DNA of 64,000 nt, taken from assembly GCA_001970955.1 (NCBI GenBank), contig MPUH01000191.1, forward strand, positions 21,986 through 85,985, written 5' to 3'. A program made the position numbers and the translations under genes. How positions within the stretch are numbered: position 1 is the stretch's first letter; each line of letters begins with the position of its first letter. The notes under the pieces were generated by a model that worked only from the letters and a program-made list of their open reading frames with translations, ran no database searches and was not told where the DNA came from. Below, piece after piece: positions 1-9,999 of this stretch. This DNA is from Stentor coeruleus (taxonomy: Eukaryota > Ciliophora > Heterotrichea > Heterotrichida > Stentoridae).

Positions 1-1219
1 CACAACACATATCACATATTTTTTGTAATCCTGGGCTTGATTGATCGATACTTATAATTTTAGCAGGGTTGCTAAAAATCCTCCTATGAGCAATTCCTTC
101 ATCTTCATTTACATTTTTTAAACTTAAAGTTCTTTTTTGATTGAATTTTTTAGGAGAATCAGCAGGTTGAAAATAACTACTGGATATTCTCATTAATGTG
201 CTTGGAGCTTTTTTAATAGCTTGGGTTATTCTTCGAGGAAAAGATTGTGGGCTTTGAGTAAAAGTACTAGAAATTGGAGAGTCAATATTTTCTATGACGT
301 TGTTGGTAAAAAATATAGTCCACCATTCGACTAGATTTTTCATGTTTATCATTGTAACGAGGTTGAAAATTAAAAGATAAATTGTTGGGATTAGAGTATA
401 GAATTTTCCTAATTGAAGTATATGAGGATTAGTAATTTGCATACATAAAACTATAATACTTGAAGTTGCACCAATAAGAGATATCAATAGCCAAATAGTT
501 GATATCAATTCTTTTGTTGTAATTTCATGACCAAGCCATGATAATAACGACCCTAAAGCAAAAAGACCAATTCCAATAATAATCACAGCACAAAAACATA
601 AACCAATATAAATAGGCCATAAAACCCCAGACCATTGCCACTCAACAATCTTATCTAATTTAAGTGTTATATTCATAATTGTAAAAAGAAAAATCCACTT
701 ACAAACAGCGATGATCTATTTATAAAATACAAGCCAAGATAAATATTTGCATTCTTGTTCTTTTGGAATATGTTGAATAAGATCATAAATACTTGTTATA
801 GTTATTGGGACTATTAAGTATATAAGTCTGAAACGAAATTGGTATATATGTATTAAAATCATAATTTTAAAAACTATACTGCAAAGCTGATGTATGATAG
901 TTTTTGAGGATAAAATCTTGAATATAGATTTTTTTTTAAGTAAAAGGATTTTGGTTATTGCGATTTTAATGTCAAGCATAAAAAGAGGAAACATGGAAAG
1001 AGTAGTTGGGATTTCAAGAATTTCTGTTAGGGTTAGGATTCCAAAAAAAAACATGTATGCAATGCCTTTATTCATCCAATTTGTCAGAACTTCTTTGTAG
1101 TTTTCTGGTGAAACTAAGGGAATATTTGCACTAACTTCATTGGATACTATAGAATTTGAACTTATTATTTCTCTACCTCTTGAACTATTTCTTTCATCAG
1201 CTTCTGTCACAGTATTCAT
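1..1219 (-). CDS. Multi-spanning membrane protein, 3' end beyond the window
   Basis: The gene reads leftward from ATG at 1219 and is cut by the window edge. Exon 1 (1219-731) encodes a polar Ser/Glu-rich head of about 45 residues and then several hydrophobic helices. It would stop in TAG, but removing a 15-nt GTA...TAG intron (716-730) joins it in frame to a second exon open to base 1. Exon 2 adds further membrane segments (for example around IIIGIGLFALGSLL), then a polar Ser-rich stretch ending in KICDMCC at the edge. The paired Cys could start a RING-type zinc finger, a layout I associate with ciliate membrane RING proteins, but the decisive residues lie outside. Function unknown; the gene model is firm because of the intron. 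Confidence 0.7.
716..730 (-). other. 15-nt intron
   Basis: On the minus strand this reads GTATTTTATAAATAG. It carries an in-frame TAG stop, and its removal joins two hydrophobic coding stretches in one frame (...SWL / IIAVCKW...). Length and GTA...TAG ends match the 15-16 nt introns known from Stentor. Confidence 0.85.
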
Positions 1220-2159
1220 ATTTTTATATTTGGCGATTTATTTAATGTTTTTGAGTTTTCGGGTTAATTGAAGGTATGATGAATAATCTTAAGTTATTTA
1301 TAAAAGATTAATCGTATTAAAAGGATAATATTGTATAATAATCAAGGAAATTTTAAATATATAAAAACTGTAAAAAGTTAGATTTTAAAAATGAGGGTTC
1401 TGGTAAGTATTTTAGCCTTATGTGTATTGTTTAAATTTTTATAATATTTTTCTTTGTATAAAAATATTTTGTTATCGAGTGATCATAAATTTCATAATCA
1501 ACAATTTTTATCATTATTCAAATACTTAGATACACACTTTATATTTTTTCAATCTTTAGTATTTTAAATAATATCAAAGGCAAATTCAGTATGATTGCTG
1601 CAAACTCCTCCAGTTTATTTTTTGATTAAAATTTTGATTTCCATTTCAAATAACTACATTAACCCTTATTTTCACTAATATCCTAATTTTTATATTACGT
1701 TATTTCCTTTAAAAATCTACCCTATTAACCATTTTATTATAAAATCATCATACCACATCCACAATTCACCCAAAAAAAGCTCATACTTATCCTAATCTCC
1801 CTATAAAAAAATTATTATCAAAACACATTCTATCTTAGAATTAATTATTCAAATCTAACATCCACACTTATATACAAATTTCCCTTTAAATTATCCAAGA
1901 AAATTCAAAACTATATACTAAGCATCCATAATTAAAATAATCTTTCAATATAATCTTTCCTTATAATTATATTTTTTAATATAATCCTCTAAATTTCAAA
2001 CGTTTTATAAAAAATAACACAAAAATTCTAATGATATNCAATCTTTCCCTATAATTATATATTTTAATATAATCCTCTAAATTTCAAACGTTTTATAAAA
2101 AATAACACAAAAATTCTAATGATATCTTATATCCAAACAAATCCTGACATTATAAAAAT
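1220..2159. other. Intergenic, divergent gene pair
   Basis: AT-rich and without a plausible gene. The left half is relatively G-rich and the part from about 1640 is C-rich, matching the flanks of the leftward and rightward genes. A single N at 2038 separates two near-identical copies of about 86 bases (about 1952-2037 and 2040-2125), which looks like an assembly join. Confidence 0.6.
1952..2125. repeat. Duplicated contig end around N2038
   Basis: Near-identical sequence stands on both sides of a single N, with only a few mismatches. The same single-N pattern recurs nine more times in the window, so this is most likely an un-merged overlap of contigs or haplotypes, not a true tandem repeat. 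Confidence 0.75.
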
Positions 2160-2660
2160 ATGCAGGCTGCTTGGGAAGAGACTAATTTCGCTAGGTTTTT
2201 CCAAGACTCGGCAATCCCTATGCACGAAATTGAGCCTGGGCTTTATCTTGGAAGCTTAGATGCAGCGAAAAACTACCAATTATTAAAAGATAACAACATT
2301 ACCCATGTACTTGCCATACTCGATACATTTCGCTATATGCAAAATTTCGAAGGCATCCGCTACCATCAAATTGAACTCCCTGATTCAACTCAAGCAGCAC
2401 TTGTGCCCCATTTGCCTGGGGCTTTATCTTTCATAGCACAAGCCAGAAGATCAAATCAAAATGTCTTGGTTCACTGTGCAGCAGGAGTTTCTCGTAGTGC
2501 AAGCTTCGTCATAGCTTATATCATGGTGAAATACAACTATCCTTTTGATCAAGCTAAAGAAATAGTCAAGCAAAAAAGAGGATGTGTATGGCCTAACACA
2601 GGTTTCCAGCGTCAGCTAACTGCAATGAATGTGGAGGAGTATAGAAAATACTTAAATTAA
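2160..2660 (+). CDS. Dual-specificity protein phosphatase (DUSP family)
   Basis: A 166-residue protein made almost entirely of one DUSP catalytic domain. The N-terminal IEPGLYLGSLDAA motif opens the fold, a general-acid Asp is expected in the LPDST segment, and the P-loop HCAAGVSRS (about residues 104-112) supplies the catalytic Cys and Arg. No kinase-interaction, carbohydrate-binding or membrane domain is present, so it is an atypical small DUSP that probably dephosphorylates Tyr/Ser/Thr in the cytosol or nucleus; the substrate cannot be told. The start is preceded by TATAAAAAT, as at many starts here. Its TAA lies only 7 nt from the stop of the convergent ankyrin gene. Confidence 0.92.
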   Translation: MQAAWEETNFARFFQDSAIPMHEIEPGLYLGSLDAAKNYQLLKDNNITHVLAILDTFRYMQNFEGIRYHQIELPDSTQAALVPHLPGALSFIAQARRSNQNVLVHCAAGVSRSASFVIAYIMVKYNYPFDQAKEIVKQKRGCVWPNTGFQRQLTAMNVEEYRKYLN

Positions 2661-2667
2661 ATACAAG

Positions 2668-3483
2668 TTATTTCATAAATGGGTTTATGCTTCGAGTGTC
2701 TAAAGAAAATCTACTGAACTTTATTATATTTTTTTCTTTAGCTGTAAAGGATTTAAATATTTGCGTATGTTTAGAATTCAGATAACTTTCTAATGATCTT
2801 TTGGTTTGAGGTGGAGTTGCCCCAATTTCGATTGGGATTATTGGGATTTTCGCTAGACCCTGTAAGGAAAATCTTGGGTGTTTAATAAGATAAGTATTAT
2901 GATATTCTTGTTTTCTAGTCCTATCTCTTTTAAAATCCTCTTGAATCCTCCATAAATACTCTACAACCTGTTGTATTCTTTCTGTTTCTGATAAACTCTT
3001 ACTTAACTCTTGGTTATTTCTTGCAATATCCAATGGCACCTGCCCTTTATTATTTTGTACTATAACTGGGAACTTTAAATCTTCAATACAAAAACGAATA
3101 ATCATAATATGTGACCTTAAAGCCGCTAAATGAAGCATTGTATTACCTGAAAAATCTCTTATCGATATATTTGCATTATAAGATAACAATAATCTTATAA
3201 GATTAAGATTACCAACTAAGCTTGCAATTAATAAAGCAGTCTGCCCTAAACAATCAAAAGCATTAATATTAGCTCCTGATTGTAAGAGGAAATGACTTAC
3301 TTTATAAAGCTCAAGTTCTATTGTATGTAAAAGAGGATATGTATATCCTGATAAAATATTTCCATGAGAATCACGACTATGGATTTGATAATTTGCTGGA
3401 AAACCTGAACGGAGAATTTCAATTGCCCTGCTTTCGTTTTTCGACTCGAGTGATGCGATGAATTCGCTTTCCCATGCGTTCAT
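2668..3483 (-). CDS. Ankyrin-repeat protein
   Basis: A 271-residue protein. About four ankyrin repeats occupy residues 45-160, with typical signatures such as TALLIASLVGNLNLIRLLLS and NTMLHLAALRSH. The C-terminal 110 residues are basic, carry no known domain, and include a charged helix around residues 165-190. It is probably an adaptor; no partner can be inferred. It is convergent with the phosphatase, with 7 nt between stop codons, so the 3' UTRs must be extremely short or overlap. Confidence 0.85.
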   Translation of the reverse strand: MNAWESEFIASLESKNESRAIEILRSGFPANYQIHSRDSHGNILSGYTYPLLHTIELELYKVSHFLLQSGANINAFDCLGQTALLIASLVGNLNLIRLLLSYNANISIRDFSGNTMLHLAALRSHIMIIRFCIEDLKFPVIVQNNKGQVPLDIARNNQELSKSLSETERIQQVVEYLWRIQEDFKRDRTRKQEYHNTYLIKHPRFSLQGLAKIPIIPIEIGATPPQTKRSLESYLNSKHTQIFKSFTAKEKNIIKFSRFSLDTRSINPFMK

Positions 3484-3621
3484 TGTAAGAATTTATATTT
3501 ATGTGATAATTTTTATTTTCACCTAGACATGATATTATCAGAAAAGTGATATTAAGAATTAGGATTAGAAAATTATGGTTTGAGATTTGGATTATATATA
3601 AAATACCTAAAGATTATAAAA

Positions 3622-3915
3622 ATGTTGAAAGATATTCAAGACCTTCTAGCTGATGATAATAGACTAAGTATGATCGCAAAATTAGCAGTAGAAAAACTGG
3701 ATATGAATCGTAAAGGATACTTAAATAAATCTGAAGTCAAAGGGTTTTTTGAAGAAGTTGCTGAAGAACTTGATACACAAGTAACATCAGGAGAATTAGA
3801 AGAATTGTTTACAGAACTTGATGAAAATGGGACAATGAAAGTTACTCCAGAAGAAATAAAGTCAATGATAAAACAAATACTGACTTATTTAGTAAATGAC
3901 TCTCCTTTTAAATAA
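3622..3915 (+). CDS. Small two-EF-hand calcium-binding protein
   Basis: 97 residues from the ATG at 3622. An upstream in-frame ATG at 3580 would add a basic 14-residue extension, but the downstream start gives a normal EF-hand N-terminus. The first loop DMNRKGYLNKSE has the usual acidic/Asn positions, central Gly and final Glu. The second, DENGTMKVTPEE, lacks the Gly at loop position 6 and may bind calcium weakly. Size and two-hand layout recall calmodulin halves or S100-sized proteins. A calcium sensor role is inferred; no target domain is present. Confidence 0.82.
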   Translation: MLKDIQDLLADDNRLSMIAKLAVEKLDMNRKGYLNKSEVKGFFEEVAEELDTQVTSGELEELFTELDENGTMKVTPEEIKSMIKQILTYLVNDSPFK

Positions 3916-4053
3916 CCCTAAAAGTATTGTCTAAAGTATTTTCCTAGTAATAAATGTATAAATATATGCAAATCACAAGAGAAAATTACTTTAAATGATT
4001 ATAGTCTCAAACTTTTAAGGGAAAATTAATGGCTTTTATTAAAATTCTCCTCA

Positions 4054-4497
4054 ATGCTTAGTAATGAGCTCTGTAAAAAACTTGTGGAAGCAAGCCATAA
4101 ACGAGCATCAATCCCAGAAAGCCAAAGGTATAATGTGCATTTCAATTATCATGATTTGGTATCTAGGCTTAATAAACTTAAAAGAGAATCTGAGCTTAAG
4201 AATTCACATTTTAGTATAGACACTGAAATGTATACAAGAAATAATATTAAGAAAAACCAAACAGGAATTAATATAAAAATTACTAAGAAAAGAAGCGATG
4301 ATAAGATTTCTTTAGGTAAAAGTCAAGTTAAAAGAAATAATAGTGAGAAAAAATTACCTGATTTAAAATCACCAGTAGCTAAAGTTTATATGAAAAGTAC
4401 AATGAATGGGAAATCGGAGAAAGTTTTAAAGGTCAAAAATAAGATTTATGATTTTAAACTCCTGCCAAAGATCAAGAGGAAGAGTATTTATAATTAA
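4054..4497 (+). CDS. Small basic protein, unknown function
   Basis: 147 residues, Lys/Ser/Asn-rich, with no signal peptide, membrane segment or recognised domain. The N-terminal third (MLSNELCKKLVEASHKRA...) is a probable amphipathic helix; the middle and tail are basic and low-complexity, ending in KIKRKSIYN. A short upstream ORF (ATG at 4029) ends at once, so 4054 is the best start. A strongly G-rich, C-poor 3' flank follows, as for other genes here. I do not recognise it. Confidence 0.6.
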   Translation: MLSNELCKKLVEASHKRASIPESQRYNVHFNYHDLVSRLNKLKRESELKNSHFSIDTEMYTRNNIKKNQTGINIKITKKRSDDKISLGKSQVKRNNSEKKLPDLKSPVAKVYMKSTMNGKSEKVLKVKNKIYDFKLLPKIKRKSIYN

Positions 4498-4941
4498 AAC
4501 TCTTGTAGAAATAGTGGATATTATATTAGATGGATTTTTTTTTTTTGAGAAATGAGGAAGGGGTTTAAAAGGTTTATGATGATGTAAGAGGATTGGGTAT
4601 TTTAAGGGGTAATTTTAAGGATTTAATTGGAAGATAGGTTTTGGAAAGTTGTGATATAATTGTGATTTTTTTTTTTTGGTTAAGGTATGAGATGATATTA
4701 GATAATTGGATATTTTTTTAATGAGGAAAAAATAGTTGTTAATCATTTTTGACTATAGGTATGATTATAAATAATTATACACATTCATTCCTTTTAACCA
4801 AACTACAAAATTATTCCAAATAATAAAATACATAAAATCTCAACAAAACTCTTCCCTAACAATAATATAAAAACTTCATAAAAAATATATTTTATACACA
4901 AACACTTTAATTCCATTATAATTAACTATTAGTCTTTTCGA
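4498..4941. other. Intergenic, convergent gene pair
   Basis: No gene seen. The first 250 bases are G-rich with almost no C and contain two runs of 10-12 T; from about 4780 the sequence becomes C-rich with almost no G. This is the skew switch described in the findings. Confidence 0.7.
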
Positions 4942-6990
4942 TTATTGAAGCTGTAATGGCGTCCTTGGTATTTTATCTCTCGAACTAAAACCTTTTGAAT
5001 ATTCAGTATTCTCTCTAACCGGGACAACTTTACTACTTGGAACTTTTTTAGCTGATTCTTGTCTTCTACTACTTAATATTATCGCACTATCTTTACTTTC
5101 TTCTAAATCCCTACGACTTGAAGTAGCACTAATAAGCTTCCCTTTTTCATATCTTTCCCTAAGCAATTCTTCACCAGTCAAAATATTTGGTGTCATAATC
5201 AAATCATCCATATCTTCATCATCAGGTATATTATCATCATCCTCACTCTCATTTTCAGCCGGTTCTTCAATCTCTTCTTCTGTTTCATCTGTCGGACATT
5301 CATTTTCTTCTTGTTTTAATTGTTCTAATATAAAATTAATCTGCCTTTTAATATTTTCTTCAGATTTATTCCTAATAGCCTTTAATTTTTTTTCTATTCC
5401 CAATTTAGATGCTGCTAATTTTAATGATTTTCTAGTAAGTATCGAATATAAAGTCCCATTAATATACGTTCTAACTTGATTATTATCATGAGCAATATAC
5501 TTACTAAGTAAAGATATAACCTCATGAGCATTTTTAGCTAGTTTATCTTTACCAAAAGTTCTAAGTGATAAATTCATAAGTAGCGCTGTAGCATATTCTA
5601 GTGTATAATCAGCAATATTTTCATCTTCATGTTTTAATACTTTCATAAGCCAATCAAGCATTTCTAATTTTATCATTTCCAATTGTGCTGTACGTTTAAG
5701 AGAAAGCTTTTGTAACACCCCAAGAGCATTTTGTCTTAAAAGATTATCGTTTTTTTCGGTATAAAGAACATTTACAAGTAAAGCTACCATGTTTTCCTTT
5801 TGTAATAAATACACCCTTCCAACTTTTTCTGAGGTTATGACATTTAATAATCGAATTGTATATTCTTTAACTCGCCTTGTTGATGATAAAAGATTATCTA
5901 AAAGTAAATCATGAGGTTTTATCGTACATAGTATATTGTTTCTAATAAAAAGCTCAAGATTTTCTTTATGAACAGATTTCGTTGTTCTTGTTAATCTCCA
6001 TCTTAAAGCTTGAAGTAATGCACAGATTTGTAAATCATCTTGTAATGATGTTAAATCTTTGATTATTGTTGTGAAATTTAAAGATACAGGCTTTTGTTCG
6101 ATTGCTACAGATGATTGACTTAAGACTAAGGTTTTATCGTATTTGCTGAGGATTGTAAAAGCTTGCATGAACATTGTCTCAGAGACAGGTTTTCCCATTT
6201 TAGTTTGCTCGAGCATTTTAAAGAGTTCTTTTGCTACACTAATAATCTCGCTTGTATACTCTTCATAACGATGCTCGTATTTTATGAATCTTTGTTGTAG
6301 AGCTGAATTCTCGTTGCTCATTTGGCCTAATTGGTTTTCTAATGAGTGGATATGTGAGAGCAGTTGTTTTTCATTAGTTGAGCTTTGAGGCTTTTCAGGC
6401 TCTATATATTTTTCATACATTTTTACTATCAACGGGGTTTCTGTAACTTGCTCTTTACCGACAACCAAGCGTATCCTATCCTTAAGCCCATTAAACCACT
6501 TCATACTAAAAATGCTCCTAAACGCTGGATGCTCGCTAGGATTAGGCATATACGGCAAGGCAAAGTACGACAACACTTCTTCAGATTTACTGAAAGTCGA
6601 CCCTTCAGCATCTAAATACAATTTAAATTCTTCTATACTTTTTTTGTATTTAGGGTTATTCGACTCTTTTACCACTTGCTTACCATTTATTTGATGACAT
6701 GGGTAGATTGCGAAAAAAACTCTGATAAAAAACTCCAAATTTTTCAAATCTTGCTGTTGGTTGAGGTCTTGGGGTAAGGATAACCAAACACTAAAAAACG
6801 ATTTCGAATCTCCTCTTTCTAAGCATTGAAACAAGGATGATAATGATGAAGATTGTTCTGGGATTTGTTCTTTCTGTATATGAAATACTTCTAGAGATTT
6901 TAAGGTTTCTTTATAGCCGGTATAAGAAAGGTATTCTTTTATTGTTTCAAGAATTGCTTTTTGGGACTTGTCCAGCAAAAAATTTGCCAT
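4942..6990 (-). CDS. ARMC9: ARMC9 homologue (LisH and armadillo ciliary protein)
   Basis: 682 residues with the order expected of ARMC9. There is an N-terminal LisH-type helix pair (residues 8-35, ETIKEYLSYTGYKETLKSL), a conserved alpha-helical region, a short coiled coil at about 210-245, then armadillo-like repeats at about 330-560. The segment NIADYTLEYATALLMNLSLR and the following YINGTLYSILTRKS closely match the family signature. An acidic stretch (about 565-600) and a basic Ser-rich tail follow. ARMC9 localises to basal bodies and cilia and is a Joubert-syndrome protein in humans; ciliates also have it. Role here: ciliary base or axoneme (family knowledge). No introns needed. Confidence 0.9.
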   Translation of the reverse strand: MANFLLDKSQKAILETIKEYLSYTGYKETLKSLEVFHIQKEQIPEQSSSLSSLFQCLERGDSKSFFSVWLSLPQDLNQQQDLKNLEFFIRVFFAIYPCHQINGKQVVKESNNPKYKKSIEEFKLYLDAEGSTFSKSEEVLSYFALPYMPNPSEHPAFRSIFSMKWFNGLKDRIRLVVGKEQVTETPLIVKMYEKYIEPEKPQSSTNEKQLLSHIHSLENQLGQMSNENSALQQRFIKYEHRYEEYTSEIISVAKELFKMLEQTKMGKPVSETMFMQAFTILSKYDKTLVLSQSSVAIEQKPVSLNFTTIIKDLTSLQDDLQICALLQALRWRLTRTTKSVHKENLELFIRNNILCTIKPHDLLLDNLLSSTRRVKEYTIRLLNVITSEKVGRVYLLQKENMVALLVNVLYTEKNDNLLRQNALGVLQKLSLKRTAQLEMIKLEMLDWLMKVLKHEDENIADYTLEYATALLMNLSLRTFGKDKLAKNAHEVISLLSKYIAHDNNQVRTYINGTLYSILTRKSLKLAASKLGIEKKLKAIRNKSEENIKRQINFILEQLKQEENECPTDETEEEIEEPAENESEDDDNIPDDEDMDDLIMTPNILTGEELLRERYEKGKLISATSSRRDLEESKDSAIILSSRRQESAKKVPSSKVVPVRENTEYSKGFSSRDKIPRTPLQLQ

Positions 6991-7696
6991 TTATTAGAAG
7001 AATTGGTTTATGAGGTAAAAGGATTGTGAGATACTGTTATGGGCTTTGGTTAGGGTGTTAATTTGTGTTAGGGTTTTATTTTGGATTTTAGTGTTAGAAT
7101 AAGGATATTTTATTATTTTTAGAGTAGAAATTATATTTTTGGGTTATAGAAAAGTATTAGGTTGGGAATTTAAGTTTAAGGAGAAGTTCGATTTGTAATG
7201 ATAGGATATGGGTTAATTAGAATTTTATATGATTTTTTTTTGAGATTTAGGTATTGCTTTGTACATAGGATTTAGTGGTGGCTGAAGAGGAGTTTTTGTC
7301 AGGTTTTTTTATGAGGAATGATTGCTTTATTGAAGGGTATGTTTTTTGAAGGTTGAAAGTTTATGAAAAGGAGGTATGAAAATGCTATTATTTAGAAATA
7401 AGGCATAATTTTTGTGTTAAATGTCAAATGAGAGTAAAGAGATATTAGTAATTCAAACTTAAAAAAAAAAAATATTATGTAAAGAGTTGGCTAGTTCATA
7501 TAAAATATTTTATGATAATATTATAAGTTTCTAACACATTTGAATACTACTCTTTTTTGCATATAATATCGCAATAATCATTCAACCACCATTACACATT
7601 TTATAAGAATTCAATCAGAACGAAATCAAACAAATTCGCATTGCATAAATGAGTTATCCAACATACTAATAAATATAAGCTATAATTATAATACTG
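6991..7696. other. Intergenic, divergent pair
   Basis: No gene seen. G-rich from 6991 to about 7400, then a short neutral AT stretch, then C-rich from about 7530 up to the next start. Promoters of both neighbours must lie here, but no specific site is recognisable beyond AT-rich sequence before each ATG. Confidence 0.6.
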
Positions 7697-9547
7697 ATGA
7701 ACAAATATCAAGATATTCTATTCAGACACACGTCAACAAAATCTCACCCTGCACTTCCTAACACAAACCTTAGCCTCTCAGCTTTAGCAACTACCCCAAG
7801 AAACTACGACAGCCCTGACCTAAGAGTATTATCTCCTACGAACAACGTATCAGACTATTCAAAATTGACAGTAGATACTTCTCTAAAGCCAAAAGCTACT
7901 CCAATACTAAACTTAAAATCAAGTTCAGTAGATCATTTACCTAAAAGCAAAAATATAAGTGAATTTTCAGCAAAGCAAAATGAAATAATAACATCTTTTC
8001 TAACATCAAGAGAAAACCACTCAAAAACCTCAAGTTTTTTCCCTGATATTTATTCAAGAAATTGTTTACCTACTGAAAGGGAATTTTCTAAGCTTATAGA
8101 GAATTTGAATGAAGTAGTTATTCCAAAAAACATGAGGCTACATACAATATTACAAGAAAATGATCCTGTGGATGTTGTGGTGCCTGAAGGAAAAACTAAG
8201 TATTTTAAAATGTATATGAAGATGAAAAAGGTACCTTTATCGATAAAAATTAAAAGAACTAAAGGGAAGTTGTATGCTTATACTTCAAGAGATGCTCAGG
8301 AGCCAGGACCGACAAATTATGAAAAATGTTATATTTCTGATTATATTGAGATAAGGGATTCAACAACAGTGTTTAAGTATGATATGCTGTATTTAGGGAT
8401 AAAAGCATTTGAAGATAGTCAATTTAGGATAGTCATCAATTTTGGAAGGCAAATCAATAGCTTACAAGAACTCAAAAGACTTAAACGGCAATCAATCAGA
8501 GCTAGTATGCAAGACTCTTTTGACCTTGACGAAGAGGAAGAACTTATAAAAGAAACAGCCAAAAATGACTCAAAAATAAAAAAAAACTTCATCATCGAAA
8601 ACAAGCAAAAATCAATAGATTATATAAACAAAGCTACTATCCTCAACCTTCGTGCGGCAGACTGGAAAATCCATCGTGAGCAAATTGTCCAAAAAAAAAA
8701 AGAAATCGTCCAACTAAAAAAAACCAAAGCTCTAGACACAATCAACAAAAAAAGCTTCAAAAAACAAATCGAAAAACTAAAAGCTAAAGAAAATATCGAA
8801 AAAGCTGGGAAAACAAAATTCTTCACAACCTGGCTAAGTATCATTTCCTTAATATCATGTTCTGAAACAATTCACACCCTTATAATAACACAAAAAACAA
8901 TGCGCCTAAATCGAATATCCTTAAATATCAGAGCTGGGCAAATACAAAAAACTTATAAAAATTTTACAAAAAACATCAGTTTAAAAGAATCATCAATTTT
9001 AAGGTCACGAAATCTCTTACTGATTTTTAGAGGGCATTTAAAAGATATAGAAAAAAAATTTACATATGGAAAAAATCTGATTTCTATAATAAAAAAAGCT
9101 TCTCAATCACAAGTTGTATATCGGAAATTTTCACATTTCTATAAAAGTTTGATTTTATTACAAAGAAACATAAGAAAATATTTGTCTATAAAAAGTCATC
9201 GTTTAAGAGAATTGATTAAAATGTGGAATTCAATATGTGAAACGATTCTTTATAGAAAAGGGAGTAAAAAAGAAGAAAGAAAAAGACACAGTGCGAAATT
9301 GATAACGATACCAGCATATATTAGAGATGATGCTCTTGGGAATTATTATAGAAAATGTGCTTTAAATTACAGAGAAGTTAGAAGAAAATATTTTGCTGCA
9401 TCAAATTCTTTGACTGAGAATAAAAAAATACATAGCGCAATGAGTCAATTGTGTGGGAATTCTCAGCCAGTATTTACTTATATGCCTTCAGTTAAGGAAA
9501 TGGAAATGATTATCGAATCAGCATTAGAAGGTAAATTTAAAAATTGA
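7697..9547 (+). CDS. Basic helical protein with N-terminal beta-rich domain, unknown
   Basis: 616 residues. Residues 1-130 are polar and Ser-rich. About 150-250 looks like a beta-sandwich (VVPEGKTKYFKMYMKMKK..., then LYLGIKAFEDSQFRIVINFG), vaguely like pre-peptidase C-terminal domains. The rest is very basic and helical with scattered W/F-centred segments such as TKFFTTWLSI, YRKFSHFYKSL and RELIKMWNSI, reminiscent of Sfi1/IQ-like centrin- or calmodulin-binding repeats. The large protein at 11162 has similar segments, so the two may be functionally related. It ends in TGA only 14 nt before the next start codon. Structural or cytoskeletal role is inferred only. Confidence 0.72.
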   Translation: MNKYQDILFRHTSTKSHPALPNTNLSLSALATTPRNYDSPDLRVLSPTNNVSDYSKLTVDTSLKPKATPILNLKSSSVDHLPKSKNISEFSAKQNEIITSFLTSRENHSKTSSFFPDIYSRNCLPTEREFSKLIENLNEVVIPKNMRLHTILQENDPVDVVVPEGKTKYFKMYMKMKKVPLSIKIKRTKGKLYAYTSRDAQEPGPTNYEKCYISDYIEIRDSTTVFKYDMLYLGIKAFEDSQFRIVINFGRQINSLQELKRLKRQSIRASMQDSFDLDEEEELIKETAKNDSKIKKNFIIENKQKSIDYINKATILNLRAADWKIHREQIVQKKKEIVQLKKTKALDTINKKSFKKQIEKLKAKENIEKAGKTKFFTTWLSIISLISCSETIHTLIITQKTMRLNRISLNIRAGQIQKTYKNFTKNISLKESSILRSRNLLLIFRGHLKDIEKKFTYGKNLISIIKKASQSQVVYRKFSHFYKSLILLQRNIRKYLSIKSHRLRELIKMWNSICETILYRKGSKKEERKRHSAKLITIPAYIRDDALGNYYRKCALNYREVRRKYFAASNSLTENKKIHSAMSQLCGNSQPVFTYMPSVKEMEMIIESALEGKFKN

Positions 9548-9561
9548 TATTAATTTTATAT

Positions 9562-9999
9562 ATGGATAGTCCTAGTAGAAAACAGCTACAGTCTTTTGAA
9601 TTAATACATTTTAGTAGAGAGCAGTGTATAAGGAATTCTATTGGAGATACCATGGACTCTATGAAGCGACCTTCTGAAGTCAGTCCCAAAGTCCATAGTT
9701 CAAGTGTTTCTTCTGGTTTTCCTTTTTTAGAAAGGCCTTCTAAAGGCAAAGATTCAATAGACGTAATAGATGAAATACGTAAAGAACAGAAAGATAGAGA
9801 AACTAGAAGATTAGAAAGAGAAAAAGAAATAGAAGAAATTTGCCATCTAGACTCAAGTGATGATAAAGAAAGCCCATATGTAAAAGCTGTAGCAGAGACA
9901 ACAACTACTGTACCTTCACCTAGAAAAACTGAAGAATTTGAACCAAAACCTGAACATTTTTATATATGTTGTTGTAAAAAGTTTTGTCAAGTAATATAA
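9562..9999 (+). CDS. Small predicted prenylated protein (C-terminal CQVI)
   Basis: 145 residues from ATG 9562. The N-terminus is MDSPSRKQLQSFELIHFS; a charged Arg/Glu-rich helix occupies about residues 70-95. The C-terminus is CCCKKFCQVI: a CaaX-type box preceded by three adjacent Cys and two Lys, the layout of proteins that are prenylated and then palmitoylated. It therefore resembles the ten-gene cluster at 47-63 kb, though the rest of the sequence is not clearly homologous. The start lies 14 nt after the upstream TGA in another frame, so its promoter must overlap the preceding gene, or the two share a transcript. Function unknown. Confidence 0.75.
   Translation: MDSPSRKQLQSFELIHFSREQCIRNSIGDTMDSMKRPSEVSPKVHSSSVSSGFPFLERPSKGKDSIDVIDEIRKEQKDRETRRLEREKEIEEICHLDSSDDKESPYVKAVAETTTTVPSPRKTEEFEPKPEHFYICCCKKFCQVI

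Noticed and set aside
894-1100. Plus-strand 68-codon frame
   Set aside because: Antisense to the membrane-protein exon, whose intron-joined frame is far better supported.
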